This document shows positions 52,744-62,779 of a stretch of DNA of 64,000 nt, in pieces. The notes beneath the pieces were generated by a model. It did no database searches, was not told the origin of the DNA, and was given only the letters and a program-made list of their open reading frames with translations. The stretch's first letter is position 1. The number at the start of each line of letters is the position of its first letter. The stretch is from Paenibacillus tritici (GTDB taxonomy: Bacteria > Bacillota > Bacilli > Paenibacillales > Paenibacillaceae), in contig NZ_JABMKX010000002.1 of assembly GCF_013204885.1 (NCBI RefSeq), positions 124,001-188,000 on the forward strand. The letters are read 5' to 3'. Both the position numbers and the translations under genes were made by a program.

Positions 52744-53525
52744 ACTTCGCTCATCTCCTCAATAATGGTTAGTGCTGCGGCGCGCGGATCTGCCGCCGCC
52801 GTAATCGGCCGGCCCACTACCAGATAGTGGCTGCCTTGCCGGATAGCCTGTCCGGGGGTCATGACCCGGGACTGGTCGTCCAGCGAAGCACCGGCAGGCC
52901 GGATGCCAGGGGTCACTGTACGGAAATCCGGGCCGCAGGCAGCGGCAATTACCGCTGATTCCTGCGGCGATGCTACCACACCATGCAAGCCGGCTTCTGC
53001 TGCAAGCTTGGCGTAACGTACAACCGTATCCGTCACTGAACCGGCAATACCGATTTCGCTGTTCATCACTTCCTGGCTGGTGCTGGTAAGCTGGGTTACC
53101 GCGATAATAAGCGGGATATGCAGCGACGGATGCAGGCTGACTGCCTTCGCCGCCCCTTCCAGTGCAGCAGCCATCATGGCGGCTCCCCCGGCAGCATGAA
53201 CATTGAACATATCGACCCCGAGCAGGGTCAGGCTCTCCGCTCCGCCCCGCACCGTGTTCGGAATATCATGCATTTTGACATCAAGGAATACGGAGTACCC
53301 CCGTTCCTTCAGCTCGCGGATGAAGTCAGGCCCGGCAGCGTAGAACAACTGCATGCCCACCTTCATATAGCAGGGGATTCCCTCCAGCTGGTCGAGTAAC
53401 AGCCTTGCCTGCCCCGCATCCGGGTAGTCCAGGGCTACCATCAGCCGTCCGGCCATTTCATTACGCTTTTCTACTTGTCCGACGTTCTCATGTTCATGTT
53501 GCTGCTGTGCTGCGTTCCGCTCCAT
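52740..53525 (-). CDS. pyrF: orotidine 5'-phosphate decarboxylase
   Basis: A 261-aa enzyme converting OMP to UMP. The catalytic tetrad lies in LDVKMHDIPNTV (about residue 80), and the phosphate-binding end is TPGIRPAG and YLVVGRPIT. The ATG at 53525 has AGAAGG upstream and gives a 24-residue Gln/Glu/His-rich N-terminal extension compared with the usual start at MAGRLMVALD, which has no ribosome binding site. Confidence 0.95.
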   Translation of the reverse strand: MERNAAQQQHEHENVGQVEKRNEMAGRLMVALDYPDAGQARLLLDQLEGIPCYMKVGMQLFYAAGPDFIRELKERGYSVFLDVKMHDIPNTVRGGAESLTLLGVDMFNVHAAGGAAMMAAALEGAAKAVSLHPSLHIPLIIAVTQLTSTSQEVMNSEIGIAGSVTDTVVRYAKLAAEAGLHGVVASPQESAVIAAACGPDFRTVTPGIRPAGASLDDQSRVMTPGQAIRQGSHYLVVGRPITAAADPRAAALTIIEEMSEV

Positions 53526-53645
53526 TTGCCAACCTTCTTTCCACCTGTGATTATGCAACGTTCAAGGTCCCGGGCATAGGTGAACGGTCTGCGCTAACGC
53601 AAACCGTCCTTGTAGCAGCCTATTATGGCTGCCCCGCACTATATA

Positions 53646-56600
53646 TTATTGTCCGACAAAAGCAGGCATCGACTCGGACGAGAAGTTAATCGTCTGCAGC
53701 ATTATCAGCAGCGCCGTTACCGTATCGAGCGAGGTCATACATACAACGCCGTTCTCTACTGCTTCACGGCGGATACGGAACCCGTCACGTTCAGGAGTCT
53801 TGCCTTTGGTCAGTGTATTGAAGACGAAGTTCGCTTGACCGCCGCGGATCAGATCCAGAATGGTCGGCTCGCCTTCATCCAGCTTGTTGACGTTCATCAC
53901 GTTCAGCCCGGCCTGCTCCAGCGCCGCTGCTGTACCTCCGGTAGCGATGATTTTGTAGCCCATGGCATGGAAGCCCTTCATCAGCTCAACCGCTTCTGCC
54001 TTGTCTTTGTCAGCTACAGTAACGATGATTGCGCCGGTCGCCGGAATCTTCATTCCTGCGCCGATCAGGCCTTTGTAGAGCGCTTTGGCGTACAGCTTGT
54101 CGCGGCCCATCACCTCGCCGGTGGATTTCATCTCCGGTCCAAGAGTCGGTTCTACTCTGCGCAGCTTGGCAAAAGAGAACACCGGAACTTTTACCGACAC
54201 ATAATCGCTCTCCGGCCACAAGCCTTCCGTATACCCATCTTCCTTCAGCTTGCCGCCGAGGATGATCTTGGTTGCCAGATTCGCCATCGGGATGCCGGTC
54301 ACCTTGCTCAGGAACGGAACCGTACGCGAGGAGCGCGGGTTAACCTCAATGACATACACTTCATTCTGATAAATAACGAACTGGATGTTGACCAGTCCAA
54401 TGGTCTTCAGTTCCTTGGCGATCTTGATGGTGATCTCGGAGATCTTCTGCTTCAGGCCTTCATCCAGATATTGCGGCGGATAGACTGCAATGGAGTCGCC
54501 GGAGTGAACCCCTGCGCGTTCCACATGCTCCATAATCCCCGGGATGACTACCGTCTCGCCATCGCAGATCGCATCGACCTCAACCTCTTTGCCCAGCATA
54601 TAACGGTCAATCAGCACCGGATGCTCGGGATTCACTTTTACCGCTTCAACCATATAGCTCAGCAGCTCTGTATCGTTGTAGACAATCTCCATCGCACGGC
54701 CGCCCAGGACATAAGAGGGACGAACCAGCACCGGATAACCGAGCGCCTGCGCCGTTTCGACGGCTTCGTCAATATTGATCACCGTCTTGCCTTTGGGCTG
54801 TGCGATATCCAGACGGGCCAGCAGCGCTTCGAACTTCTTGCGGTTCTCCGCTTCATCAATGCTCTCCAGGCTAGTGCCCAGAATATTCACACCTGCTGCC
54901 GCAAGCGGCGCAGCCAGGTTAATGGCAGTCTGTCCGCCGAACTGTACGATAACCCCGATTGGGTTCTCCTGGGCAATCACGTTCATGACATCCTCGAAGA
55001 ACAGCGGTTCAAAGTACAGGCGGTCCGAGGTATTGAAATCCGTTGACACCGTCTCTGGATTGTTATTGATAATGACGGCTTCATAGCCGGCCTTCTGGAT
55101 AGCCCATACCGCATGGACAGTGGAGTAGTCGAACTCAATCCCCTGGCCGATGCGGATCGGACCGGAGCCCAGCACGATCACCTTCTGCTTATCGGAATGA
55201 ATGACCTCATTCTCCGTCTCATAGGTCGAATAGTAATATGGCGTCGAAGCTTCAAATTCTGCGGCGCAGGTATCCACCATTTTGAATACCGGAACGAGTC
55301 CTTGCTGCAGACGCATCACACGCACCTCGGATTCCTTGGTGAATGCCCCGCCCGGACGGCCTTCGGCACGGATCTCGGCAATCGCCCGGTCGGTGAAGCC
55401 TTTGCGTTTGGCCTGATAGAGAATCTCTGCAGACAGAGTCTCTTCCCCGCGGATCTCTTCCTCGAAGCTCACGAGTCCTTCGATCTTGGAGAGGAACCAC
55501 CAGTCCACATTCGTAATATCCTGAATCTCCTGCAGCTCATAGCCGCGGCGGAAGGCTTCGGCGATCAGGAACAGGCGCTCATCATCCGGCTTGGCAAGTC
55601 TATAGCGCAGCACACTCTCTTCAAGCAGCTCCGCTCCCGGCAAGCGGAAACGGTGGACACCGATCTCCAGCGAGCGGATCGCCTTATGAATTGACTCTTC
55701 GAAGGTCCGGCCGATCGCCATTACTTCACCGGTCGCCTTCATCTGGGTACCGAGCTTGCGGTTCGCAGAGATGAACTTGTCGAACGGCCAGCGCGGGATT
55801 TTGCTGACGATATAATCCAGTGTAGGCTCGAAGCAGGCGTAAGTCTGGCCGGTCACCGGATTGACGATCTCATCCAGCGTGTAGCCCAGAGCAATCTTGG
55901 CGGCCATCTTGGCAATCGGATACCCGGTCGCCTTCGACGCCAGCGCCGAGGAGCGGCTTACGCGCGGATTCACTTCAATCACATAGTACTGATAGCTCTG
56001 CGGGTCTAATGCGAACTGTACGTTACAGCCGCCTTCAATATTCAGCGCGCGGATGATCTTCAGGGAAGCACTGCGCAGCATCTGATATTCACGGTCAGAC
56101 AACGTCTGGCTTGGAGCTACTACGATACTGTCGCCAGTATGTACGCCCACCGGATCGAAGTTCTCCATATTGCAGACTACGATACAGTTGTCGTTCGCAT
56201 CACGCATGACTTCATATTCGACTTCCTTCATGCCGGCGATGCTCTTCTCCACCAGACATTGGCCGATCGGGCTGTAACGGATACCGGCCTTGACGGTCTC
56301 GCGCAGCTCTTCTTCGTTGTCGCAGATCCCGCCCCCGGTTCCGCCCAGCGTGTAGGCAGGACGTACGATCAGCGGATAGCCGATCCCGGAAGCGAAGCCC
56401 ATGGCTTCTTCCACGCTTGTAATAATCGCACTCTCCGGCACCGGCTGATCCAGCTCGCGCATCAGCTCGCGGAACAAGTCACGGTCCTCTGCCTTCTCGA
56501 TGGATTCGAGCTGGGTACCCAGCAGCTTCACGTTCTCGGACTTCAAGACTCCGGCACGGGCCAGTTCTACGGCCATGTTCAGCCCGGTCTGTCCGCCGAG

Positions 56601-56867
56601 TGTCGGCAGCAGTCCGTCCGGGCGTTCCTGGCGGATAATGGCGGTCACGAATTCAAGCGTAATCGGTTCAATGTATACTTTATCCGCCATATTGGTATCG
56701 GTCATAATCGTCGCAGGGTTGCTGTTGATCAGGACAACCTCCACGCCTTCTTCTTTGAGCGCCTGGCAGGCCTGTGTGCCTGCATAGTCGAACTCAGCGG
56801 CTTGACCGATGACGATCGGTCCGGAGCCGATAACCAGTATTTTTTTGAGTTTATCGTTCTTAGGCAT
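53646..56867 (-). CDS. carB: carbamoyl-phosphate synthase large subunit
   Basis: A 1073-aa enzyme making carbamoyl phosphate from bicarbonate, ammonia and two ATP. Two homologous halves each have a pre-ATP-grasp GSGPIxIGQ segment (start, and about residue 560) and an ATP-grasp domain (about 128-320 and 675-860). The last 140 residues are the MGS-like allosteric domain. It lies 1 bp from carA. Being in the pyr operon, it is the pyrimidine-specific copy (pyrAB). Confidence 0.97.
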   Translation of the reverse strand: MPKNDKLKKILVIGSGPIVIGQAAEFDYAGTQACQALKEEGVEVVLINSNPATIMTDTNMADKVYIEPITLEFVTAIIRQERPDGLLPTLGGQTGLNMAVELARAGVLKSENVKLLGTQLESIEKAEDRDLFRELMRELDQPVPESAIITSVEEAMGFASGIGYPLIVRPAYTLGGTGGGICDNEEELRETVKAGIRYSPIGQCLVEKSIAGMKEVEYEVMRDANDNCIVVCNMENFDPVGVHTGDSIVVAPSQTLSDREYQMLRSASLKIIRALNIEGGCNVQFALDPQSYQYYVIEVNPRVSRSSALASKATGYPIAKMAAKIALGYTLDEIVNPVTGQTYACFEPTLDYIVSKIPRWPFDKFISANRKLGTQMKATGEVMAIGRTFEESIHKAIRSLEIGVHRFRLPGAELLEESVLRYRLAKPDDERLFLIAEAFRRGYELQEIQDITNVDWWFLSKIEGLVSFEEEIRGEETLSAEILYQAKRKGFTDRAIAEIRAEGRPGGAFTKESEVRVMRLQQGLVPVFKMVDTCAAEFEASTPYYYSTYETENEVIHSDKQKVIVLGSGPIRIGQGIEFDYSTVHAVWAIQKAGYEAVIINNNPETVSTDFNTSDRLYFEPLFFEDVMNVIAQENPIGVIVQFGGQTAINLAAPLAAAGVNILGTSLESIDEAENRKKFEALLARLDIAQPKGKTVINIDEAVETAQALGYPVLVRPSYVLGGRAMEIVYNDTELLSYMVEAVKVNPEHPVLIDRYMLGKEVEVDAICDGETVVIPGIMEHVERAGVHSGDSIAVYPPQYLDEGLKQKISEITIKIAKELKTIGLVNIQFVIYQNEVYVIEVNPRSSRTVPFLSKVTGIPMANLATKIILGGKLKEDGYTEGLWPESDYVSVKVPVFSFAKLRRVEPTLGPEMKSTGEVMGRDKLYAKALYKGLIGAGMKIPATGAIIVTVADKDKAEAVELMKGFHAMGYKIIATGGTAAALEQAGLNVMNVNKLDEGEPTILDLIRGGQANFVFNTLTKGKTPERDGFRIRREAVENGVVCMTSLDTVTALLIMLQTINFSSESMPAFVGQ

Positions 56868-56868
56868 G

Positions 56869-58050
56869 TTATAGAGCTCCTTTCACGGCTTCAAGCTGTG
56901 GTGCAGATGGTTTCGGTGCCGTGATTCTGGCATTGGCCGCAAGCTGCGCCTGGCGTGAGCCTGCCGGCTGATTCGCCTTGTGTTCTGCGATCAGCTCCAG
57001 GAAACGGTCGAACAAGTAACTGCTGTCATGCGGTCCCGGCGCCGCTTCGGGATGATACTGCACCGAAAATGCGGGGTAGCGGGTATGCTTCAGTCCTTCA
57101 ACAGTCTTATCGTTGTTATTGATGTGTGTCACTTCAAGATCCGTGTTCACTACGGATTCCTCATTCACGGTGTAACCATGGTTCTGGGAAGTGATGAAGC
57201 AGCGTCCGCTCTCCAGCTCCTTGACCGGATGGTTCCCGCCGCGATGGCCGAATTTGAGCTTCTCTGTATCTGCGCCGCAAGCCAGGGCGAACAGCTGATG
57301 ACCCAGGCAGATCCCGAAGATCGGGTATTCACCGAGCAGCTCGGAGATAGTCTGTACAGCGTAAGGAACATCCTTCGGGTCCCCAGGACCGTTCGAGAGC
57401 TGAATCCCGTCCGGGTTCAGGCGGCGGATCTCATCTGCAGTCACATCGTGAGGCACCACAACCACATCACAGCCGCGGCTGTTCAGCTCGCGCAGAATGC
57501 CTGTCTTCGCGCCGTAATCCACTAGTACAATACGTTCCTTGTGGCCCGGGCTGCTGTAAGTCGTAGTTGTGGAGGTACGGGCTACCTGGTTGCGCAGCTG
57601 TTCAATGGTGGTATCGCCCATCATTTCCATCAGCTCTTCCACACGCTTATTAGAAGTGGTGAGGATGGCCTTCATCGTGCCGTAATGGCGGATAATGCGG
57701 GTGAGCATACGGGTATCAATCTCGCTGATGCCGGGAATGTCATATTCCTTCAGCAGATCGTCTACACTGTATTCAGCACGCCAGTTGCTGGGTACCGATT
57801 CGTGGCGCCGCACTACAAAGCCGTGTACAAAAGGACGCACGGATTCAAAGTCATCACGGGTAATGCCGTAATTTCCGATCAGCGGATAGGTCATCGTAAC
57901 AATCTGACCGCAGTAAGAAGGGTCCGACAATACCTCCTGATACCCCGTAATTCCTGTGTTAAATACAACCTCGCCCGTCTTTTCGCCTTCCGCGCCAAAT
58001 GCGGTGCCTGTAAACAGTGTTCCGTCCTGAAGCAGCAATCTCGCCTGCAT
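56869..58050 (-). CDS. carA: carbamoyl-phosphate synthase small subunit
   Basis: A 393-aa glutaminase subunit. The class I amidotransferase nucleophile Cys lies in [14 protein letters not shown] (about residue 251), with the His/Glu pair in [13 protein letters not shown] (about 336). The N-terminal domain has the family [21 protein letters not shown] block. It feeds ammonia to CarB. A Gln/Ala/Pro-rich tail of about 25 residues ends the protein. Confidence 0.97.
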   Translation of the reverse strand: MQARLLLQDGTLFTGTAFGAEGEKTGEVVFNTGITGYQEVLSDPSYCGQIVTMTYPLIGNYGITRDDFESVRPFVHGFVVRRHESVPSNWRAEYSVDDLLKEYDIPGISEIDTRMLTRIIRHYGTMKAILTTSNKRVEELMEMMGDTTIEQLRNQVARTSTTTTYSSPGHKERIVLVDYGAKTGILRELNSRGCDVVVVPHDVTADEIRRLNPDGIQLSNGPGDPKDVPYAVQTISELLGEYPIFGICLGHQLFALACGADTEKLKFGHRGGNHPVKELESGRCFITSQNHGYTVNEESVVNTDLEVTHINNNDKTVEGLKHTRYPAFSVQYHPEAAPGPHDSSYLFDRFLELIAEHKANQPAGSRQAQLAANARITAPKPSAPQLEAVKGAL

Positions 58051-58135
58051 GCCCTTCCACTCCTTCTAGTTTCTGTAGTCTGACTCTTATGTCACAGCCA
58101 TGCAGCCCGGCTGCATATATTCATTCTTGCTCCGC

Positions 58136-59410
58136 TTAAACTTCACTCCATACGGCTCTGCCGTCTACCCAAGTCTTCACCGGCCAGCCCTTAAGCTTCC
58201 ATCCGGTAAAAGGTGTATTGCGACCCTTGCTCGCAAATGTTGCAGGATCTACTGCCTTCTCTTCATTCAGGTCAATCAGTGTCAGATCGGCAGGCGCCCC
58301 TACTGTAAGGCTGCCTGTGCTTAGTCTGAACACCCGGGCCGGATCAGCGGTCATCCGCTGGACCAGCAGGGACAGATCCCATTTGCCTGTGGCTACAAAA
58401 GCGGTATACAGCAGCGGGAAGGCCGTCTCAAAGCCGACGATGCCAAACGGTGCAAGCTGCATGCCTTTGGCCTTCTCTTCCTCGCTGTGCGGCGCATGGT
58501 CGGTCACGATGATATCCAGCGTGCCGTCCAGCAATCCTTCAATGCAAGCCTCAACGTCGCGGCGCGAGCGCAGCGGCGGGTTCATTTTCCAGTTAGCGTC
58601 CATTCCCGGAATGTCTTCCTCCGAGAGCAGCAGATGATGCGGGCATACCTCAGCGGTCACCTTGATGCCGATCTGCTTCGCCTGGCGGATCAGCCGTACC
58701 GATTGCTCGGTGCTGACATGGCACACATGGTAGTGGACCCCAGTCGCTTCAGACAGCAGAATGTCACGGCCTACATGAATGGCTTCCGACTCATTCGGAA
58801 TTCCCTTCAGACCATGCTTGTCAGCAAAAGTGCCCTCCGCTACCGGCGCTCCTTCCACCAGCGAGTTATCCTCACAGTGGGCAATCACCGGCATATCCAG
58901 TCCCTTCGCCAGCTTCATCGCATCCTTCATCATCTGTGCACTTTGCACGCCTACACCGTCATCGGTGAAGCCAATCGCCCCCGCCGCCTTCAGTGCTGCG
59001 AAGTCCGTCAGCTCGCGTCCCAGCTCGTTCTTGGTAATGGCCGCATAGGGCAGCACCTTCACAAGTCCCGCTTCACGCGCCTTATCCTTGACCAGCTGTA
59101 CGATCTCTGCACTGTCTGTTACCGGGCGTGTATTCGGCATGCAGGCAATCGTTGTGAATCCGCCTTTGGCTGCCGAACGTGCGCCGGTCTCAATCGTTTC
59201 TTTATGCTCGAACCCCGGTTCACGCAGGTGCACATGCATATCAATCAGCCCCGGAATCAGCAGCTTGCCTTCCGCCTCAATGATCTCCCCGGCTTCCTCC
59301 ACCGCTTCAGCGGCATCCTGAATCTTCGAGATAAGTCCATCCTGCACAACAATATGCTTGCGCTCCAGTACGCCTTCTTGGTTCAGTACACTGGCATTTT
59401 TGATGATCAC
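58136..59410 (-). CDS. pyrC: dihydroorotase
   Basis: A 424-aa metal-dependent amidohydrolase that cyclises carbamoyl aspartate. Metal ligands are visible in DMHVHLREPGFEHKE (about residue 57), the His of HCEDNSL and HVCHVSTEQS, and the catalytic Asp in VTDHAPHSEEEK. The GTG at 59410 has AAAAGGAG ten bases upstream and gives the standard N-terminus; the 24 codons before it are not used. Confidence 0.96.
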   Translation of the reverse strand: MIIKNASVLNQEGVLERKHIVVQDGLISKIQDAAEAVEEAGEIIEAEGKLLIPGLIDMHVHLREPGFEHKETIETGARSAAKGGFTTIACMPNTRPVTDSAEIVQLVKDKAREAGLVKVLPYAAITKNELGRELTDFAALKAAGAIGFTDDGVGVQSAQMMKDAMKLAKGLDMPVIAHCEDNSLVEGAPVAEGTFADKHGLKGIPNESEAIHVGRDILLSEATGVHYHVCHVSTEQSVRLIRQAKQIGIKVTAEVCPHHLLLSEEDIPGMDANWKMNPPLRSRRDVEACIEGLLDGTLDIIVTDHAPHSEEEKAKGMQLAPFGIVGFETAFPLLYTAFVATGKWDLSLLVQRMTADPARVFRLSTGSLTVGAPADLTLIDLNEEKAVDPATFASKGRNTPFTGWKLKGWPVKTWVDGRAVWSEV

Positions 59411-59540
59411 GGTTAGGATTCTCCTTTTGTGCCCACCGGCCGCAGCCGTAAGCTCTGTAGTTATTATATAATAAAGATTCATATTTGTGTATATTTATTA
59501 ATGCACTTATGTGAGGTTTTTTCTGTCGTGCTTGAACGTG

Positions 59541-60449
59541 CTACTGTAGCGCCCGCTCCATGACCGCCATCCGTACCGGCACCCCGTTCGCCATCTGCGG
59601 GAAAATCCGGGACTGGCTGCTCTCCACCACCGCGTCGTCGATCTCCACATTGCGGTTGACCGGCGCCGGATGCATAATGATTGTCGCAGCGTCCAGCTTG
59701 GCCGCCCGTTCTTCGGTAAGCCCGAATTGCTCCCGGTACTGCTCAGCCGATAAAATAATCCCGGAAGCATGCCGCTCCAGCTGCACTCTCAGCATCATGA
59801 CCACATCTGCCTTCAGCGCTTCTTCCATAGAAACGTATGGAGCGTAGGCGGCAAGCTCAGGAGCCTGCATATTGGCCGGGGCGCAGAACTGCACGCTTGC
59901 CCCCATCTTCGTTAGCGCCCACAGATTGGACCGGGCTACCCGGCTATGCATAATGTCCCCGATAATCGACACCTTCAGGCCCTTCAGCTCGCCAAAATGC
60001 TTACGCATCGTATACAGATCCAGCAGTGCCTGTGTCGGATGCTCGTTGTTGCCGTCCCCCGCATTGATCAGCGGGATGTTCACCTTCCCGGCAAGCTGCT
60101 GCAGTACCCCGGCAGGCTTCAGACGTACCACCCCTGCGTCGATCCCCATGGATTCCAAAGTGCGCACGGTATCATAGATCGACTCGCCTTTCTCCACACT
60201 GGAGGCCGCAGCCGTGAAGTTCAGTACTTGAACGCCCAGGCGTTTCTCGGCCATCTCGAAGGAGAACCGGGTACGCGTGCTGTTCTCAAAAAACATGTTG
60301 GCAACAAAATGCGCTCTCAGTACCGGCGTAAGCTTCTCGCTCTGATTGTCCCAGTAAGCCGTTCTGCCCAGCAGCTGGCTGATTTCCGAAGCGTCCAGTT
60401 CCTTAATCCCCAGCAGACTGCGTTCCTTCACTTTGGTTGCCGTCATCAT
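59541..60449 (-). CDS. pyrB: aspartate carbamoyltransferase catalytic subunit
   Basis: A 302-aa enzyme for the first committed step of pyrimidine synthesis. The carbamoyl-phosphate loop is FFENSTRTRFSFE (about residues 54-66) and the active-site HPTQALLDLYT lies near 139. No regulatory pyrI is present, as in other Bacillales. GGGAGG precedes two adjacent ATG codons. It is 2 bp from pyrR. Confidence 0.97.
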   Translation of the reverse strand: MMTATKVKERSLLGIKELDASEISQLLGRTAYWDNQSEKLTPVLRAHFVANMFFENSTRTRFSFEMAEKRLGVQVLNFTAAASSVEKGESIYDTVRTLESMGIDAGVVRLKPAGVLQQLAGKVNIPLINAGDGNNEHPTQALLDLYTMRKHFGELKGLKVSIIGDIMHSRVARSNLWALTKMGASVQFCAPANMQAPELAAYAPYVSMEEALKADVVMMLRVQLERHASGIILSAEQYREQFGLTEERAAKLDAATIIMHPAPVNRNVEIDDAVVESSQSRIFPQMANGVPVRMAVMERALQ

Positions 60450-60451
60450 TG

Positions 60452-61236
<785 letters not shown>

Positions 61237-61803
61237 GAATTAAAGGCGCATATTCAACTATAGGGAATTATGACAGATGAACGGGGTGGTGTCAAATTTT
61301 CTGGGCGGATCAATGGGAGGAGTTTAGGTAAAGGGGGCGGCAAGGGGCGGTAGTGTTTAGGTGAAGTGCGCGGCTGCGGTGATTTTGGACTTCCGGCCGC
61401 TGTTATGTTTGGATTTCCTGATTATTACCGCAGCCGCGGTAGAAATCCAAACATAAAGGCGGACGCTACCGCTCCTACAGTTCCAAAATCCCCTCCGCCG
61501 CTTCCACCTAAACGGTGTAAGGGACCCTCCTCCACCCCAAGGGGGGTGGGGCAGGAAGAACCGCACTATAGCGCTGTGCTGATCGTGCGGAGGGGCAACA
61601 CTGCGAAGTGCGAAGAGCAAAGTGCGACAACGCGGACTGCGAAAGCATACGACATCTTAGCTGATTTGGGAGACAGGACAACTTAGGGGAAAACGAAGGC
61701 CTTGAGGCTGAGAGACTTTACAACTTACTAGCGGCGGTGCTTTTCCCCACCTATTTTCGTTCCTGCCCGGGGTTTGTTATGATACTGCTGGAGGCGAATT
61801 TAA
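61237..61803. other. intergenic DNA with nested palindrome
   Basis: No gene is seen. The main content is the nested inverted repeat at 61368-61500. An open frame over 61366-61686 is a by-product of the palindrome and has no ribosome binding site. Confidence 0.55.
61368..61500. repeat. large nested inverted repeat
   Basis: Perfect 13-bp arms ATGTTTGGATTTC (61405-61417) and its complement (61442-61454) enclose a small ACCGC/GCGGT hairpin. Outer arms GATTTTGGA (61381) and TCCAAAATC (61482-61490) lie around them, with CG-rich flanks that also partly pair. Confidence 0.85.
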
Positions 61804-62367
61804 ATGAATGAATTGGAATTTATTACTATAGATACATGGGATGAAGCACTGTGGGCAGGGATGGAACCGATCTATCATGAAGCCTTCCCGAGCGGCGCGA
61901 AGACTACAAGCATCCTCCGCAGTATGCTGGACAGGAAGATCGCATATTTACATGCAGGATTAGACAAGGGCCAGGTTGTTGCCATGGCAGTTACCGGTTT
62001 GGCGGGACAAGCTGCGGATAAGGTGCTGATTATTGATTACCTGGCAGTCGATCACCAATTGCGCGGAACAGGGACGGGAACCTGGATGCTGGAGCAGATT
62101 AGAGCTTGGGCGGTACAGGAGCATAACATCCGGGGCATCATCATCGAGGCTGAATCTGGAGCTACGGAATCGCATAAGGAACGCATTCACTTCTGGGAGC
62201 GCAACGGGTTCGTCCTAACCTCCTATGTCCATCAATATAGGATGGTGCCGGAGCCGTATCAGGCGATGCTGCTGCCGCTGGATCAGAGCGCGAATGTGCC
62301 GGAAGACGGCGAAGCGCTCTTCCGCTACATCAATGCTTTTCATAAGGTGGCATACCGGAAAGGCTGA
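61804..62367 (+). CDS. GNAT-family N-acetyltransferase
   Basis: A 187-aa acetyltransferase. The acetyl-CoA motif is YLAVDHQLRGTGTGTWML (about residues 80-97), with the pyrophosphate loop RGTGTG, and the C-terminal FWERNGF block is typical. GGAGG precedes ATG 61804 by about ten bases. Substrate not predictable. Confidence 0.88.
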   Translation: MNELEFITIDTWDEALWAGMEPIYHEAFPSGAKTTSILRSMLDRKIAYLHAGLDKGQVVAMAVTGLAGQAADKVLIIDYLAVDHQLRGTGTGTWMLEQIRAWAVQEHNIRGIIIEAESGATESHKERIHFWERNGFVLTSYVHQYRMVPEPYQAMLLPLDQSANVPEDGEALFRYINAFHKVAYRKG

Positions 62368-62420
62368 TACATGGGGCGGGGATAAGGAGAAGCGGGTATA
62401 CGGATGGCGGGTTTTCAGCA

Positions 62421-62511
62421 GGGAGGATACGACTTCCTTGCAATAAGCAACGAGAGGGTAGACTTCCCTGCAACAAGAACAGGAGGATACGACTTCCTTG
62501 CAACAAGCAAG
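62421..62511. repeat. three imperfect tandem repeats of about 30 bp
   Basis: Units start at 62421, 62452 and 62481. Each has the core ACTTCCYTGCAAYAAG after a GGAGGATACG- or GAGGGTAG-type head. Confidence 0.8.
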
Positions 62512-62705
62512 TGGATTAATGTATCCTAATTCTCCGATTTCCGGAAGATCCCCGTTAGCAAGTGGATAAACAGCATCTAATACGGGTTACTTAAGCTACT
62601 TTGGGTGAAAGGAGAGAATTTAAGTGTTGTTTATCCAACTCTTGGTTTAGCATCGTCTATTGGTTCAGCAGCAAGTGGAGAAAATCCAACTGTTTCCCGT
62701 TGCGC
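62505..62705 (+). repeat. dispersed AAGTGGA...AAACAGCATC-type repeat, copy 2
   Basis: It contains GCAAGTGGATTAATGTATC, GCAAGTGGATAAACAGCATC and GCAAGTGGAGAAAATCCAAC, plus an inverted GTTGTTTATCCAAC block. The same blocks occur at 51553-51840. Confidence 0.5.
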
Positions 62706-62742
62706 CAAATTTCAGTGCAGAGCAGTTTGTTAATCAACAAAA

Positions 62743-62768
62743 GCCGCCGCAGATTCCTCTACGGCGGC
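62743..62768 (-). terminator. terminator after dapL
   Basis: GCCGCCG/CGGCGGC hairpin followed by TTTTTG on the minus strand. Confidence 0.85.
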
Positions 62769-62779
62769 CCATAAACCTA

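Larger units (their letters stand above)
62368..62779. other. intergenic region with tandem and dispersed repeats
   Basis: It holds a three-unit tandem repeat (62421-62511), a second copy of the dispersed repeat (62505-62705) and the dapL terminator. No gene is seen. Confidence 0.6.

Noticed and set aside
53625..55046. A 473-codon plus-strand frame opposite carB
   Set aside because: carB is unmistakable on the other strand. The frame is His/Arg/Gln-rich antisense read-through without a start signal.
61366..61686. A 106-codon plus-strand frame
   Set aside because: It covers the nested palindrome, has no ribosome binding site and shows no protein pattern.
62421..62511. CRISPR array
   Set aside because: Only three imperfect units follow each other without unique spacers, and no cas genes are near.
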